The notes below the pieces were generated by a model. That model was given only the letters and a program-made list of their open reading frames with translations. It ran no database searches and was not told the DNA's origin. Below are positions 34,120-45,200 of a stretch of 64,000 nt of DNA, in pieces (positions within the stretch are counted from its first letter, which is position 1; the number at the start of each line of letters is the position of its first letter). The translations under genes were made by a program, and so were the position numbers. Source of the DNA: Mariannaea sp. PMI_226 (taxonomy: Eukaryota > Ascomycota > Sordariomycetes > Hypocreales > Nectriaceae); contig JANFOG010000014.1 of assembly GCA_024336345.1 (NCBI GenBank), positions 682,001 to 746,000 on the forward strand. Direction: 5' to 3'.

Positions 34120-35202
34120 ATGGGTTCTACCGAACGTACATACCCTCTTCGAACGCCTAAAGACCACGTCCCTCCTATTCCCCGGTGGCAGCTTGTTCTT
34201 GCTGAGCATGATTATGTCCATACGGCTTATATCGGAGTTCAGCAGCATATAGAAACTGATGCAGCCGACACGGCTCGAATTCAGGCCCTTGATGCTGTTC
34301 GGAAATGGCTGGGTCAAAGAACAGACGATGGTCCCCTGGCGTCCGAGGTTTTTGCTCTCCTCGACGGAAATGATTGTAAGAATGTGACTATTTGGACTTG
34401 CTACTGGCTTGATGAGAAGAAATACAAGGCAGCATTGGATCGACTTTCATTGGAGTCTGTGTACTCGAGTTTGCCGGAGGATGGACGTGGATCGGTTGGT
34501 GTATGGCTAGAAGGCTTTTCAACACCCAAGAAACGACTGGAAACCAACTACTCTGGCCTGGACTACCTACCTGGCTTGGCAAGATTGCCTGAAACCAGTG
34601 TTGAGGAGCACTCAAGGTCAGCGTATTGGGGAGCAGCAAGAGACAGGATCCCAGCATCGGCGCATGATCTTTTCGAAAGGGCGGAGGACGCGAAGCCACC
34701 TGCCTCTGTCCCCTCAGGGCTCGGACAGCATCTCGTGGGCACAAATTTCAACAACATGGTTCATATTCGGTCTGGCCAGTTCTGGATGAATTGCAGTGCG
34801 GTGGAGAGTGCATCTTACGAAGAAAAACTCGAGCCCACTCTACGAACCGGGCTGCAGTACCTCTGGGACAACCCTGTCGAAAGCGGTGCGATGGGAGTGC
34901 GATACCTTGTCAACCAGGATATGGAGTTTGACCAAGCGGACCATTCGCGAAAGGAATCTTGCGCGGCTGGCTTCTTTTCCGATCTGGGCAGTTTGGAACG
35001 GTGGGCGAAGACGCACCGATCGCATACTGCAATCTACCGAGGGGCACTGGCCCACGCGAAGGCGTTTGGACAGGATAGAAAGTTCCGAACATGGCACGAG
35101 GTATCTGTGTTGAGGCGCGGAGATGCGACATTTGAATATATCAACTGCCTGCCGGAAACCGGAGTGATACGGTTCTTATCTCTTACCGAGAAGGGAGTAT
35201 AG
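34120..35202 (+). CDS. Phenylacetaldoxime dehydratase-like haem protein
   Basis: A single exon of 360 aa, ATG at 34120 in an AAAT context. It matches the haem-containing aldoxime dehydratase family (Oxd), whose members dehydrate aldoximes (R-CH=N-OH) to nitriles using ferrous haem b. Landmarks are RTPKDHVPPIPRWQLV at the start, SHTAIYRGALAHAKAFG (301-317) and FRTWHEVSVL (322-331). Published bacterial enzymes use a proximal His near 299 and distal Ser219, Arg178 and His320. Here His299/His302, Ser218, Arg174/Arg176 and His326 lie at comparable positions, so an active enzyme is plausible. Neighbouring genes do not include a nitrilase or nitrile hydratase. In fungi these genes are linked to metabolism of plant-derived oximes, but the substrate is unknown. 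Confidence 0.85.
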   Translation: MGSTERTYPLRTPKDHVPPIPRWQLVLAEHDYVHTAYIGVQQHIETDAADTARIQALDAVRKWLGQRTDDGPLASEVFALLDGNDCKNVTIWTCYWLDEKKYKAALDRLSLESVYSSLPEDGRGSVGVWLEGFSTPKKRLETNYSGLDYLPGLARLPETSVEEHSRSAYWGAARDRIPASAHDLFERAEDAKPPASVPSGLGQHLVGTNFNNMVHIRSGQFWMNCSAVESASYEEKLEPTLRTGLQYLWDNPVESGAMGVRYLVNQDMEFDQADHSRKESCAAGFFSDLGSLERWAKTHRSHTAIYRGALAHAKAFGQDRKFRTWHEVSVLRRGDATFEYINCLPETGVIRFLSLTEKGV

Positions 35203-36259
35203 ACGGCACACCGTAATGCACAAATAATAGCGCTTCTTTTGGTCCTGTGGTTCTATGATTCGATGAGTCACACACAAGATAATTGAGAATGTCTATCTGG
35301 CCGGACATGCATATTTCACACTATTTCAGATTTGGGTATTGAGCATCATGAAGCTCGTGTTTATTCTCTCCAGTCCCTACCCAAGCATCTGCGGATGCAG
35401 AACACATCTTCCCTGCTAAATCCAAGACAAGACACACAGCACCACTACGGCTGTTTTTGCCGCAAATGGGTTTTGCGACATGTCTGACTCTCCCGCACTC
35501 ATGATTCCAAACCTCGACCCATACGCCAGGCCCATTGTGGAAGTGGCGTTTTGTAGTCTGTGGAGATGCAGCGGCATGACATTAGTAGCCGCTAGTCACT
35601 CACTATCTACCTCTTTATCTACCTCAGATACGATTTATTGAATGTTACGTAGAAGAGGGTATGAAAAATAATATAGAAATCTCCAAAGGAGGATTTTTGA
35701 TCGACGCATACAACTGTCTGCCAACACTGCTGCTGCTCTGAGTTTTTTTTGTCGGGTTATTTTGGCCCTCTACCCCAGGAATACTCCGGGGTTGATCGAA
35801 GATTGATTACTATTTACTAATGGAGTGTACTTGATACGCCCTTCGAAGGGCAGATCTTCAACCAGGAGAGACCTGGTCGCACCCACTTAGCAACTTGGCA
35901 CCACCACGTCGACTCATCGGCTCTGGTTCCGCTCGACTCAAGAGCCCCAGCCCATTACTCATAGTGCATAGCGATTTTACAGCCCAAAGACTGGAAGAGA
36001 GCCTTTTTGCTTGGCTTTGAACACTTTCTGATTGGTTAGAGAATCTAGATCCCGCCTTCTAAAATGTCACGCGCAGAACATAAGAACCAAATTACTTATC
36101 TTTCTCAGTGGAAAACGATATAAGACCTGATAATCGCCACCCACTTTCTCCATCCATTGTAACTATATTGCACTCTACTATAACTATTCTCTTTACCTGT
36201 TGATTATCTACTTCAACCTTTTCCCCACAACTCAGCATCCTCACATCTCTCTCTCAACC
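35203..36259. other. Intergenic region upstream of the PaiB-like gene
   Basis: About 1 kb without a gene. CT/CA-rich sequence from ~36140 to 36259 is consistent with the leader of the next gene. Confidence 0.45.
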
Positions 36260-37039
36260 ATGCATCTTCGATCAGACCACGCAGAGACTGACCTCAAGGT
36301 TCTCCGAAAGCTGATTCGGGAGAACCCTCTCGGCCTCATCACCACCGGCATCCAGTCGGAAAAATATCCTTTTCTCCAGACTAGCCACGTTCCGTTCGTG
36401 CTAGATATTGAAGATGAATCGAGCGAGACAGAGCTGGGAACGCTCAGGTGCCACATGGCCCGCCAAAACCCTCAGTGCAAGGCCATGATGGACAACTTGA
36501 CCGAGAACCCCGCCCTCAACAACGTCCTCGAGCAGGAGATTCTCGTCCTCTTCAACTCTCCAGTCCAGCATTATGTGACGCCCAAGTTTTACTCTCAGAC
36601 AAAGCCTGAAAACGGCAAGGTGGTGCCGACCTGGAACTATGCGGCTGCGCAGGTGTACGGAAAGGCCAAGGTCTACTTCGACACCAAGTCCGACGAGACT
36701 TCCAACTTCCTGCAGAGCCAGATGGAGGCTCTCAGCCACAACTCTGAGACGCGCATCATGGGCTATACTGGAGGAGATGCCCCCGCGGAGTGGACCGTCT
36801 CCGAGGCTCCCTCCAACTACATCGACCTCCTCAAGAAGGCCATTATCGGCATCGAAATCACCATCTCTCGAATGGAGGGCAAGTTCAAGATGAGCCAGGA
36901 GATGGGCGCCGGTGACAGGGCGGGTGTTGTCAATGGTTTCGCGACGGTGCAATCAGAGAGGGGACAGGCCATGTCCAAGCTGGTAAAGGAGCGTAGCGAC
37001 CTGAAGGAGGCAAAGAAGGCGGAGAAGGCAGCCCAATAA
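36260..37039 (+). CDS. PaiB-like FMN-binding split-barrel protein
   Basis: A single exon of 259 aa. ATG 36260 (MHLRSDHAETD) is chosen because the frame continues upstream without another ATG. It aligns in layout with bacterial PaiB/FMN-binding negative transcriptional regulator proteins: LRKLIRENPLGLITTGI, FLQTSHVPFVLD, GTLRCHMARQNPQCKAM, ILVLFNSPVQHYVTPKFY and VPTWNYAAAQVYGKAKV. These form a split barrel that binds FMN. In bacteria the family was described as a regulator, but in fungi an FMN-dependent enzymatic or chaperone role is equally possible. The C-terminus ends in a Lys/Ala/Glu-rich helix (LKEAKKAEKAAQ). No partner gene lies nearby. Confidence 0.85.
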   Translation: MHLRSDHAETDLKVLRKLIRENPLGLITTGIQSEKYPFLQTSHVPFVLDIEDESSETELGTLRCHMARQNPQCKAMMDNLTENPALNNVLEQEILVLFNSPVQHYVTPKFYSQTKPENGKVVPTWNYAAAQVYGKAKVYFDTKSDETSNFLQSQMEALSHNSETRIMGYTGGDAPAEWTVSEAPSNYIDLLKKAIIGIEITISRMEGKFKMSQEMGAGDRAGVVNGFATVQSERGQAMSKLVKERSDLKEAKKAEKAAQ

Positions 37040-37744
37040 GCGAAAATTCCCTTCTACAATGCGTCTCAAATTATGTCCAAGAGGATGTCATGTTTGGACT
37101 CCAGCTTGGCATTGGTTTTGATTGAGCGTTCACATTTTATTTAGATTAGAATCGTTGGCACCTCGGTCCGCGGGTAGGAATGTGGTGACGCTGGTGTTGT
37201 ACGTTATGAGAAACGCTCAATGAAACAAACTTGGAATAAATACCCACATTCATATTTCTGTACATTATGAGATGAAATAGGTTAGGCAAAAGAATCTATG
37301 GGGAGTGTGTGTTTGTGTTGTTAGAATTTTTCAAATGTTTCATGGGATCAAAAGAGAATCAAATGTTTTAGTCAACAACTTCGCGGCGCTCTCATGATTA
37401 GCAGCTGTGCTTAAGTTTTATGGTTCCTCGATTTAACGAGACATTCACGTTTCCTAAGCAGCAACTCAAATTATGGGCAGATTCTTCATTTCATATTGCT
37501 ATTGCTAGAATGGATAAAAAAATAGCGAGATTGTAAAATGGGTGAGGCTTCTCCGTGATATTCGTGCCTCATGTTTTCATGGGAAATAATGTATCAGATG
37601 AATCAATCTGAAAATGAAGTCCTCCCCTAGTTGGATATATCTAGCTCTCGAGTTGTTTTTTGTACACGGAGCGCGCTGGTTTTCGCTGTGAAAACCCTAG
37701 GATCCGGATCTCCATATTGTATGTTTGTGAAGTGCGGTTTAGAT
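37040..37744. other. Convergent 3' intergenic region
   Basis: About 700 AT-rich bases between the 3' ends of the PaiB-like gene (+) and the glutathionyl-hydroquinone reductase gene (-). AATAAA-like signals occur near 37234. No gene seen. Confidence 0.5.
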
Positions 37745-39091
37745 TTACGCCTTCTGGGCAGCAGGGACCTCTTGCTCCACGGGCAGGATGTGAGGGAGAG
37801 GGCCAGCGGGAGAGATGGAAAAGGGGTTGATCATTTTGTGGCTCTTCATGTAATGCTGCTTGATGTGGGTGAATTCTGTGCTATCCCTGAAACCTGGGAC
37901 ATTCCAGTACAGGTTGCGAACCCACTTGTGAAGAGCTGGGTAGCCGGATCGGATATCTCGGATATTGCACTTGAAGTGCTGGACATAGACGGGCTATAAA
38001 AACATTAGCCACACCACTCACAATTGAACAAGGACAAAAGCTTGGCTAGAAATATACATACGTCAAAACGGATAATGGTAACGAAACTAGACATTCAGTT
38101 AGTATAGTTCGTCGTAGCTCGGAAAAATGAGTGAAGATTGCTTACAGCCTGATATCGACAGCGCTGATTTCCTTGCCATACCAGTATGGGCCTTCGCTGG
38201 AAGCAAGGTGCTTCTCAGCCTTGTCGAGGCCCTCAAAGAGCGCAGTAACGGCACGCTCGTAGGCTTCCTGGGTGGTTGCTACACCACACTTGTACACTCC
38301 GTTGTTGATGCTGTCATAATGACCCTGAAGCACCTCATCAATCGTGTCCTTGTGTGCCTCAGGGAACAGAGTGATGTTTCGGTACTTTTCATCGATGAGG
38401 TCGTCAAACTAGGGACATGGTTAATGAAAACTGCATCAAAATTGACAAAAAGTGCAGAAAGAAACTCACCTCGGTAGCTAGCATCTGGAGAATTTCGCTG
38501 CTCTCGTTGTTCACGACGACCTTTTGGATCTTGTCGTAGAGAACCGGGACACTGAATCGACCGGTATAATCAGGGTTGGTCTCAAAGTAAACCTGGCGCA
38601 TGTGGGTGAAGTCAGGGTGGAAAGGATCAGGAGTGACATTCTCTCCAGGAGCATCAGTGTCCTCCAGTGTTGGGAAACGCCAGCCTAAATTGATCCTCGG
38701 TATTAGTCAAATTCTGATTTGCGGTTTCCTATATCACTAAAATGATACTCACCAGTCTCAAGGTCTAGATGCCAGTGCACGGAGCTAAAAGAAATAATAT
38801 CCTCCAAACCCTTCAGCTGACGGGCAATCAGGGTTCGGTGTGCCTAATCCGGTTCATGCAACGGTCAACTTTTATGTTGAAAACTGCCATAACCGGAATA
38901 CAACTACTTACCCAGGGACAGGCGTAGCTGACATAGAGGTGATATCTTCCCTTCTCTGCAGGGAACTTGGACGAAGGGTCCTTAGAAACCCATTCACGGA
39001 AAGCGCTCACGGGTCGCTTGAAGTCGCCGGACTTGGTAGTGATACTAGCCCAAAGGGCGGCATCATATTCCTTTTGAGGAGGGGCTTGCAT
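37745..39091 (-). CDS. Glutathionyl-hydroquinone reductase (omega-class-like GST)
   Basis: Six exons close in frame (complement): 38912-39091, 38753-38843, 38470-38684, 38146-38408, 38062-38086 and 37745-37993, giving 340 aa. The first intron splits the catalytic motif YVSYACPW|AHR; its Cys forms the mixed disulfide with glutathione. Other landmarks are VHWHLDLETGWRFPT, PVLYDKIQKVVVNNESSEI, KHLASSEGPYWYG and HIKQHYMKSHKMINPF, typical of the YqjG/ECM4 group. Members reduce glutathionyl-hydroquinones and benzyl ketones, a cytosolic detoxification step for quinones and xenobiotics. One 25-nt micro-exon (38062-38086, TTIIRFD region) is required for frame. Length and motifs match the family, so it should be functional. 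Confidence 0.93.
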
Positions 39092-41204
39092 TGTGTCTGA
39101 ATTTGTGGGTAGAGTCAGTAACGTGATTGGTTGGTGGCTTTCAAGATCCTCAGTCGAAAACAGAACCGACGAAGTGATGATGATGCCCTACCTTTTTTTT
39201 CTCAGGTGATATACGATATGGTAAGAATATCAATATCTAAGAAAGAAAAGGAGAGTGCTGTCCTTTTTGTTTATGAAGTTTTTCAAAAAGCTACCTGACT
39301 AGTGACAGAGGTCCTGACAGAGTGGTATACATATGTGCGTTTGTAAGTCCCGCGCGGGAAACGTCTAAAAGTAGAATGAGGGGACAGATGGCGCCGCGCG
39401 CTGGCTAGCCAGGGTATAGGTTGGCGTAACTCCAACACCACGAAACAGCTTGATACGGATAAGTCGGAAAGTTTTCAGTGCGTTAACAGGGGTGGATTTT
39501 CCTAATTGACGCCTAGTGCGGTGAAAATTCCCACAAAAAGAACGACAACTTGCTAGATAAATAGGGACTTATGATTCGAAAGCAACATACCAGAGCGTCG
39601 ATTTATAATCGACCAGTGATTTGCCACCAGGTTCGAAACATCTGTGGTGCCGGGTAGTCGTATGAAAAATGATGTAGACTCCGCTGGGGAGGAAACAATA
39701 GGTGAGAAAAGGATCTTTTTCCAACACCATCATTATTTGCTTACATGGTTGATGGGGTGGCGCCTAAAGGACCAGAGTAGGATACCTTTGACTACTGACG
39801 ACAACAGAAAGCGTTCTAATGCTGAATATGTACCTACTTCTAGGGCGATAGACTAGCTTGCCGCACGCAGGCAGCCGTCTCAAGAACATGGTCCGGATCT
39901 CAAGTCCGCTTTTACGGCACCATGTATAGTACCCGCCATGCACAACACCGCTGGGGAGAGCTACCGCTAGAAATCTATGTAGTAGTTTACTTTCTATGAA
40001 GCAAGGCGCTAGGAATGACATCACCCTTGCTCAAAATCGCCAACCCTCGTCAACATCACCCGCATTCCAATCCCACTATCTCCAGACATATCGGCGCCGG
40101 GGTGCGGAGCATACTGCAGGTACAGCAGAAGCTTACTCCCCGGATCTGATGGCTAACCCTCTCTTGGCAGTTGGTGTGTTCTAACGGACTGTCGAGTTCC
40201 TGAGCCACTCTATTTTGGTGGGTATGTCGAAGAGCAAAAACACTTGAAATAGAGATTTTGTGGGTGGGCGCTGACGGCGCGATGGGCGTCCGGGTGCGGC
40301 ACGGGACGGGTTATGTAAAGCCTTGTACTAACTGTAATTCCAAATGCCGTGGACTAAGCCATGTATTAATTTTATGTGCAGTCTGAGAATACGCCTCAGC
40401 CCTATTACAAGACCGACGAGTGCGGAATTCATTGAGGTGAGAGACCCCTCAAAGCCGCCTGTGAACAATGGGAACCTTGCATGCACCAGGTCCACAAGAT
40501 CACTCAACCACAACGCACATGACAAGAATTTATATCAATTATTGAGAGGCTCCCGCATCTTCATATTCAAGATTGATATTTCCCTTGAGTCAATTACTAT
40601 AAGACAACATTGACATTCCGGATCATTTATTCTGTCGTAGGGATTGTTGAAACTCCACTTGAATAATGAAAGTATTCATTCATTCATTATTCTCTATTAC
40701 GGGCCCTGAATTTATTTTCGTCCTGAAATCCAGTTCGAATACATGCTTGTGTCGGGGCATTTATTCGTGAGGCTAATTTTGCTCGTGGAAGACAACCAAC
40801 TCCTGAGGCTCGTAACACGCTACGCGAGAAACCGACTGTTGAATACGACATCCGAGCTGGCGGCATATGAGAGGTCCCCAACCCCTGCACAGTCCGCCGT
40901 ACAAACTCAAGAACCCCATGTTATTCCCCGTGCCATGGTTATTAGTCTCATGCCACCCTCCTGTAAGCGAGGGTACAAGGACTCGTGAAAGCGAGCGCAT
41001 TCGCGTTGGTCCTTGATGTCGCATATCGGGCTTTACTATTACGAACCATGATGCGGGAGCTTAAAATTGAATCTGGTCACACTCTGACCCTTTTTGATTT
41101 TTGTGATTCTTGATTTAAACCTCTACTTGTTTCCATTCTTTTTGGGGACATTGCACTTGTTGGATGTCCTCACTTGCCAATCCAATAAAGGGTTTCGATA
41201 AATC
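39092..41204. other. Gene-poor intergenic region
   Basis: About 2.1 kb upstream of two divergent genes (hydroquinone reductase and MFS transporter). Short frames on both strands lack domain character. No repeat array or mobile element seen. Confidence 0.5.
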
Positions 41205-43009
41205 ATGACTCCTTCAGGCAGAACCTCGATGGATGCTGGTCCCCTTTCGCGAGATCGTAAGTATAAATCCCCACTCTCAGTACATAATGTTTTCTATGTG
41301 ATTGGAAGGAATTAAAGCTAATCAAGCCTTGTTTTTTTCTTTCTCGAAGCTACTCTCGTGACGGTCGATGAGCAGACAACAACAGTGCCGAAGCCAAAGT
41401 CTCCCTCTGCATCGCACAACGAAGATTTGGAACAGGGGAGAGCACAGAGCTCAAGTGCAAGTGAATCCCAGATTTTGCCAACTTCCCCTGCAGATGGGCC
41501 ATCTCGTTCGGAGAAATCGACACCACTTCCTCTCGATGAGAACATAGTCTGGTGGAACGGCGATGACGACCCAGAGAACCCGCAGAACTGGACCAAGTTC
41601 CGAAAATATAGCAACTGTGTGTTGATCAGTCTTCTCACCTTCATTGAACCTCTTGCCTCGTCCATCTTTACCCCCGGTGTCCCCAAGTTGATGCAAGATT
41701 TTGACAGCAGCAACACCTCCCTTGCTGCCTTTGTCGTCTCCGTCTATGTTCTCGGATTCGCCTTCGGGCCCATGGTTCTAGCACCTCTCTCGGAACTGTA
41801 TGGGCGCTTACCTGTTTACCACGGCTGCAACGTCTTGTTCCTCGCCTTTACCATATCCTGCGCTGTCGCACCCTCCCTTGGCTCTCTGATTACGTTCCGG
41901 TTCTTGGCTGGCACATTTGGAGCTGCCCCCATGACGAATGGAGGAGGCAGCATCGCCGACATGTTTCCTCCAGAGGAGAGAGCTGCCGTTATGGCAGGGC
42001 TAAGCATCGGACCATTACTAGGCCCCATCATCGGTCCTGTCATTGGCGGATTCCTAACAGAGAAGAAAGGGTGGCGATGGGACTTTTGGCTCATTTCAAT
42101 CGTTTCCGGCGCCATTTTCATTGCCATGGGTTTCTTGATGCGAGAAAGCTACGGACCTGTAATTCTAGAGAAGAGGGCGGAGAGACTGCGCAAGGAAACT
42201 GGAAATACTCAACTACGTTCAAAGCTAGACGAGGGCTTGTCCCCAAGGGACCTATTCAAGCGATCCATTATCCGACCAACAAGACTACTAGTCTTCTCGC
42301 CCATTTGCACAATCTTTGCGGTATACCTGGCTTTGGTATATGGGTACCTGTATCTCCTCTTCACTTCTATGACATACGTGTTCGAAGAGATTTACGGCTT
42401 CAATACAAAAAGCGTCGGACTTGTTTATCTAGGACTTGGCATTGGTTGCATTGCAGGAATGTCTTGGTTTGCGTGGGACAGCGGAAACGAGATCAAAAAG
42501 AACGCCAACACGAACGAACCAATAAAGCCTGAACTTCGCCTCAAACTACTTCCTGCCGGAGCAATCATTTTCCCCGCAGGCTTTTTCATCTATGGGTGGA
42601 CAGCAGATTACAAGACACAATGGATGGGACCGGTCATCGGATTGGCCATTATCGGTATTGGTAAGTTCTAATACTTCTTCAACAGTAAGCAGTCCCGATG
42701 TGGGTAGAACAGAAATCTAATCAGTGAATGAAACTTCTAGGCAACCTAATCTGCTTCATGGCCATCTCGGTGTACCTAGTCGACGCATACGAGCGATACG
42801 CCGCCTCCGCCCTTGCTGCCAACACTATTTTCCGATCCATTGCAGGAGCACTGCTTCCTCTTTGTGGCCTGCGTATGTACGACAAGCTCGGGCTGGGATG
42901 GGGAAACACCATGCTCGGTTTGATCGCTGTAGGACTCATCCCGATTCCATTCTACATCCAACGCCGCGGCGAGAGGCTGCGCATCAAATATGAGATTACT
43001 GATCTCTAA
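41205..43009 (+). CDS. MFS transporter, DHA1 drug/polyamine family
   Basis: Three exons, 41205-41256, 41350-42660 and 42741-43009, give 543 aa. The first 17-codon exon is supported by ATG 41205, a GTAAGT donor and a phase-1 join (C|CT). The N-terminal ~100 residues are Ser/Pro-rich and cytosolic, ending in the hallmark DPENPQNW (91-98). Twelve membrane segments follow. LAPLSELYGRLPVY is the loop 2-3 motif A equivalent, and GPIIGPVIGGFLTEKKGWRW is the motif C-like 'antiporter' region. ERYAASALAANTIFRSIAGALLPL is a conserved stretch before TM11. The family exports drugs, polyamines or small metabolites by proton antiport at the plasma membrane. It converges with a Zn2Cys6 regulator gene 260 bases downstream, a pairing that may reflect shared control. 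Confidence 0.92.
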
Positions 43010-43268
43010 GATTTTGTTTTTTATCTCCTTCTGTGTATTAGTTACACATTTTCTGAATGCCGTGACTTAGGGACTTTTTTTTTCTTATATTTTTCTTTCC
43101 CAAAAACTACCATAGAGAATAGGGGCATGCGCTTGAGTTCACCAACCGACAAACACAACATTTGAAACGGAACTCATAGAATCATCATACACGTTTGTCT
43201 TTGCTCAGGAAATTTCATATGTATTTTATTTATTCTAGTACAAGTTTAGATATCGATAAACCCCAGGG

Positions 43269-44741
43269 CTACGCTGGGTCCATCTTATCAACGTCAATCT
43301 CTTCTCGAAGTGATTTGCACGGCCACGCAATCCACTCCAACCATTTCTCTTCTAATGAGGCTTTCACTGCGTCCATGACCTTCGGACTCCATCCAACGTT
43401 GATCAACTTCTTTTGCTCAAACGTCCTTGCCAATGCAGCATAATGTGCCAAGATTATAAGCGCCACCGGATGTTTAGTTCGTATCAACTCGATAAAGAAC
43501 TGTGTCAGCGTGATAGGCCAAAACCAGATGCGCTGAGACATTTGTGTTGACTTGTCTGACATGCAAGCCGCATGTGTAGTTCGAAGCGTCTCAATAGCTA
43601 GCAAACACGAAGATTGGGTATTGATAGCGTCAAATGAAGGGATGAGATCTCGCGCAAGATCATATAAGCGGTCGAGCTGTGCCTGAAACGGGCCCGATCT
43701 ATCTACCGGTACCGGTTCCCATTGCTGAAACAGCGGTGACAAGGGTCCATCCTCGCTCCATCCGCTCGGTTTCGCTTCGCAAATGCTCTTGATACCGTGG
43801 AGGAGCTTGAATGACTGGGCAATCTCGGCCGTGGAGACAAGTTTAGCACTCTCATGGGGATCAGAAAAAGAACAAAGATTCCATAAGAAAATAAAGGTAG
43901 CAAGAAAAAAGAATGGCTCAAAGTTGTCATCTGAAATACTTCCAAGTCTGGTGGTGAAGAATTGCAGGGCGAGGCCTTGGTAATGTGACGAGATAATAAG
44001 ATACTCTTCACGTTGGTCAGGATGGCACTGGGCATAGTGAAGAGCTGAAACGGCAAGTAAACCATGCATAAGGAATTCCTATACGGAGGGAGTACCCACC
44101 CTTGTGTTAGTTCGGAGCGGGAGATGTGCGAACCCCAGTCTTAACTTACATGGGAAAATGCGCTTTGAGGCACGGTAACCTTCCATACTTCGATGGTGCA
44201 CTGATCCTGGGACATCATCTCGCACACCGCAACGGTGTAATGGTGAACCAAACGCAGGCTCTGCATCCATGTCAGAGGGAAAGAAAGGTACGGTTGGTCA
44301 TGGTTCCATGTCGCTGGCGTTAACGGAGCCGGATCGCTTGGGGCCGTCAGTGCTTTGATGGAAATCGTGTCCGACGAGGTGACGGACTCCCGGGGGCTAA
44401 TAGATTCCGGCGCTAACGACTGTCGCAGGGGGGCGGCTGAACTTGATGCTGGAGATGATATTTCGGCTCTCTTTGTCGCTTTCCTCCGGTTGGTTTTTGA
44501 GAGAGCTTGTGCCTCATCCGGTGGTAAAGTCAGGCTACAAACGATGTCAAACCGTACGCAATTGGAACATGGCTGCAGTTCGTCGCACTATTTTTCAGAG
44601 GCATGTTAGCATAGTCTTCCGGTATTGGGGGCAACCCATCGCCCCTTGTGCGAGGGTCCTAACCTTGACGTGCCGTTCTTTGCAACGGATGCAGCCTGTT
44701 CGGGACTTTCTGTGCCCAAGCCGTTTTGATGGAGTACGCAT
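43269..44741 (-). CDS. Zn2Cys6 fungal transcription factor
   Basis: Three exons (complement), 44664-44741, 44150-44587 and 43269-44078, give 441 aa. The zinc cluster C-x2-C-x6-C-x5-C-x2-C-x6-C spans Cys17, 20, 27, 33, 36 and 43 and is interrupted by the first intron just before Cys27. That is why no single open frame shows it. Basic residues (HRKSRTGC, KERHVK) fit DNA contacts. A Ser/Pro/Thr-rich linker follows, then a helical regulatory region beginning EFLMHGLLAVSALHYAQCHP, typical of the middle-homology region of sterol-uptake-type (UPC2-like) and related regulators. It likely controls neighbouring or distant metabolic genes; the convergent MFS gene is one candidate target. Confidence 0.92.
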
Positions 44742-45200
44742 TATCTATCGGGTTACTCAGAGTGCTGTAACAAGGCGCGGCCACTGGTAACAAAAGGGAA
44801 CGGATTGAGTTTTGATAAACGGAACGCGAGTTGCGGGCGCCACTTCGTTCCCAAATACGCTCTGAGGTTGAAAAAGGGAAGAAATGGTAGTGGCCGTCGC
44901 TTTTCGCTTTCGCTTTCGGAGTAAGAATAAATACGAGCGGGTTGGTTGGTGGGGAGGGAAGGGGTTGACTTTAAGTATGCCTTAGGCGGCCCAGACAAAT
45001 AAAATGAGGCAAGTCGTAAGAGCTTCGCGTCGGATCTGGTGACAGGGAAGCATGGGGCCTGGCCAAGCGAGATGCAACGTTTCCGATCACCGTCTAGGTC
45101 GCCAAGCAATACCAACTCAACTATATATTTTTTTCTGATACTTCAGGGCTTATCAGGGTAGTAACAAAAAAAACCGAACCTGGCCATCGACGTGAAACCA
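44742..45200. other. Intergenic region upstream of the Zn2Cys6 gene
   Basis: About 460 bases holding the promoter of the regulator gene and the 3' side of the APH-like gene. No gene seen. Confidence 0.45.
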
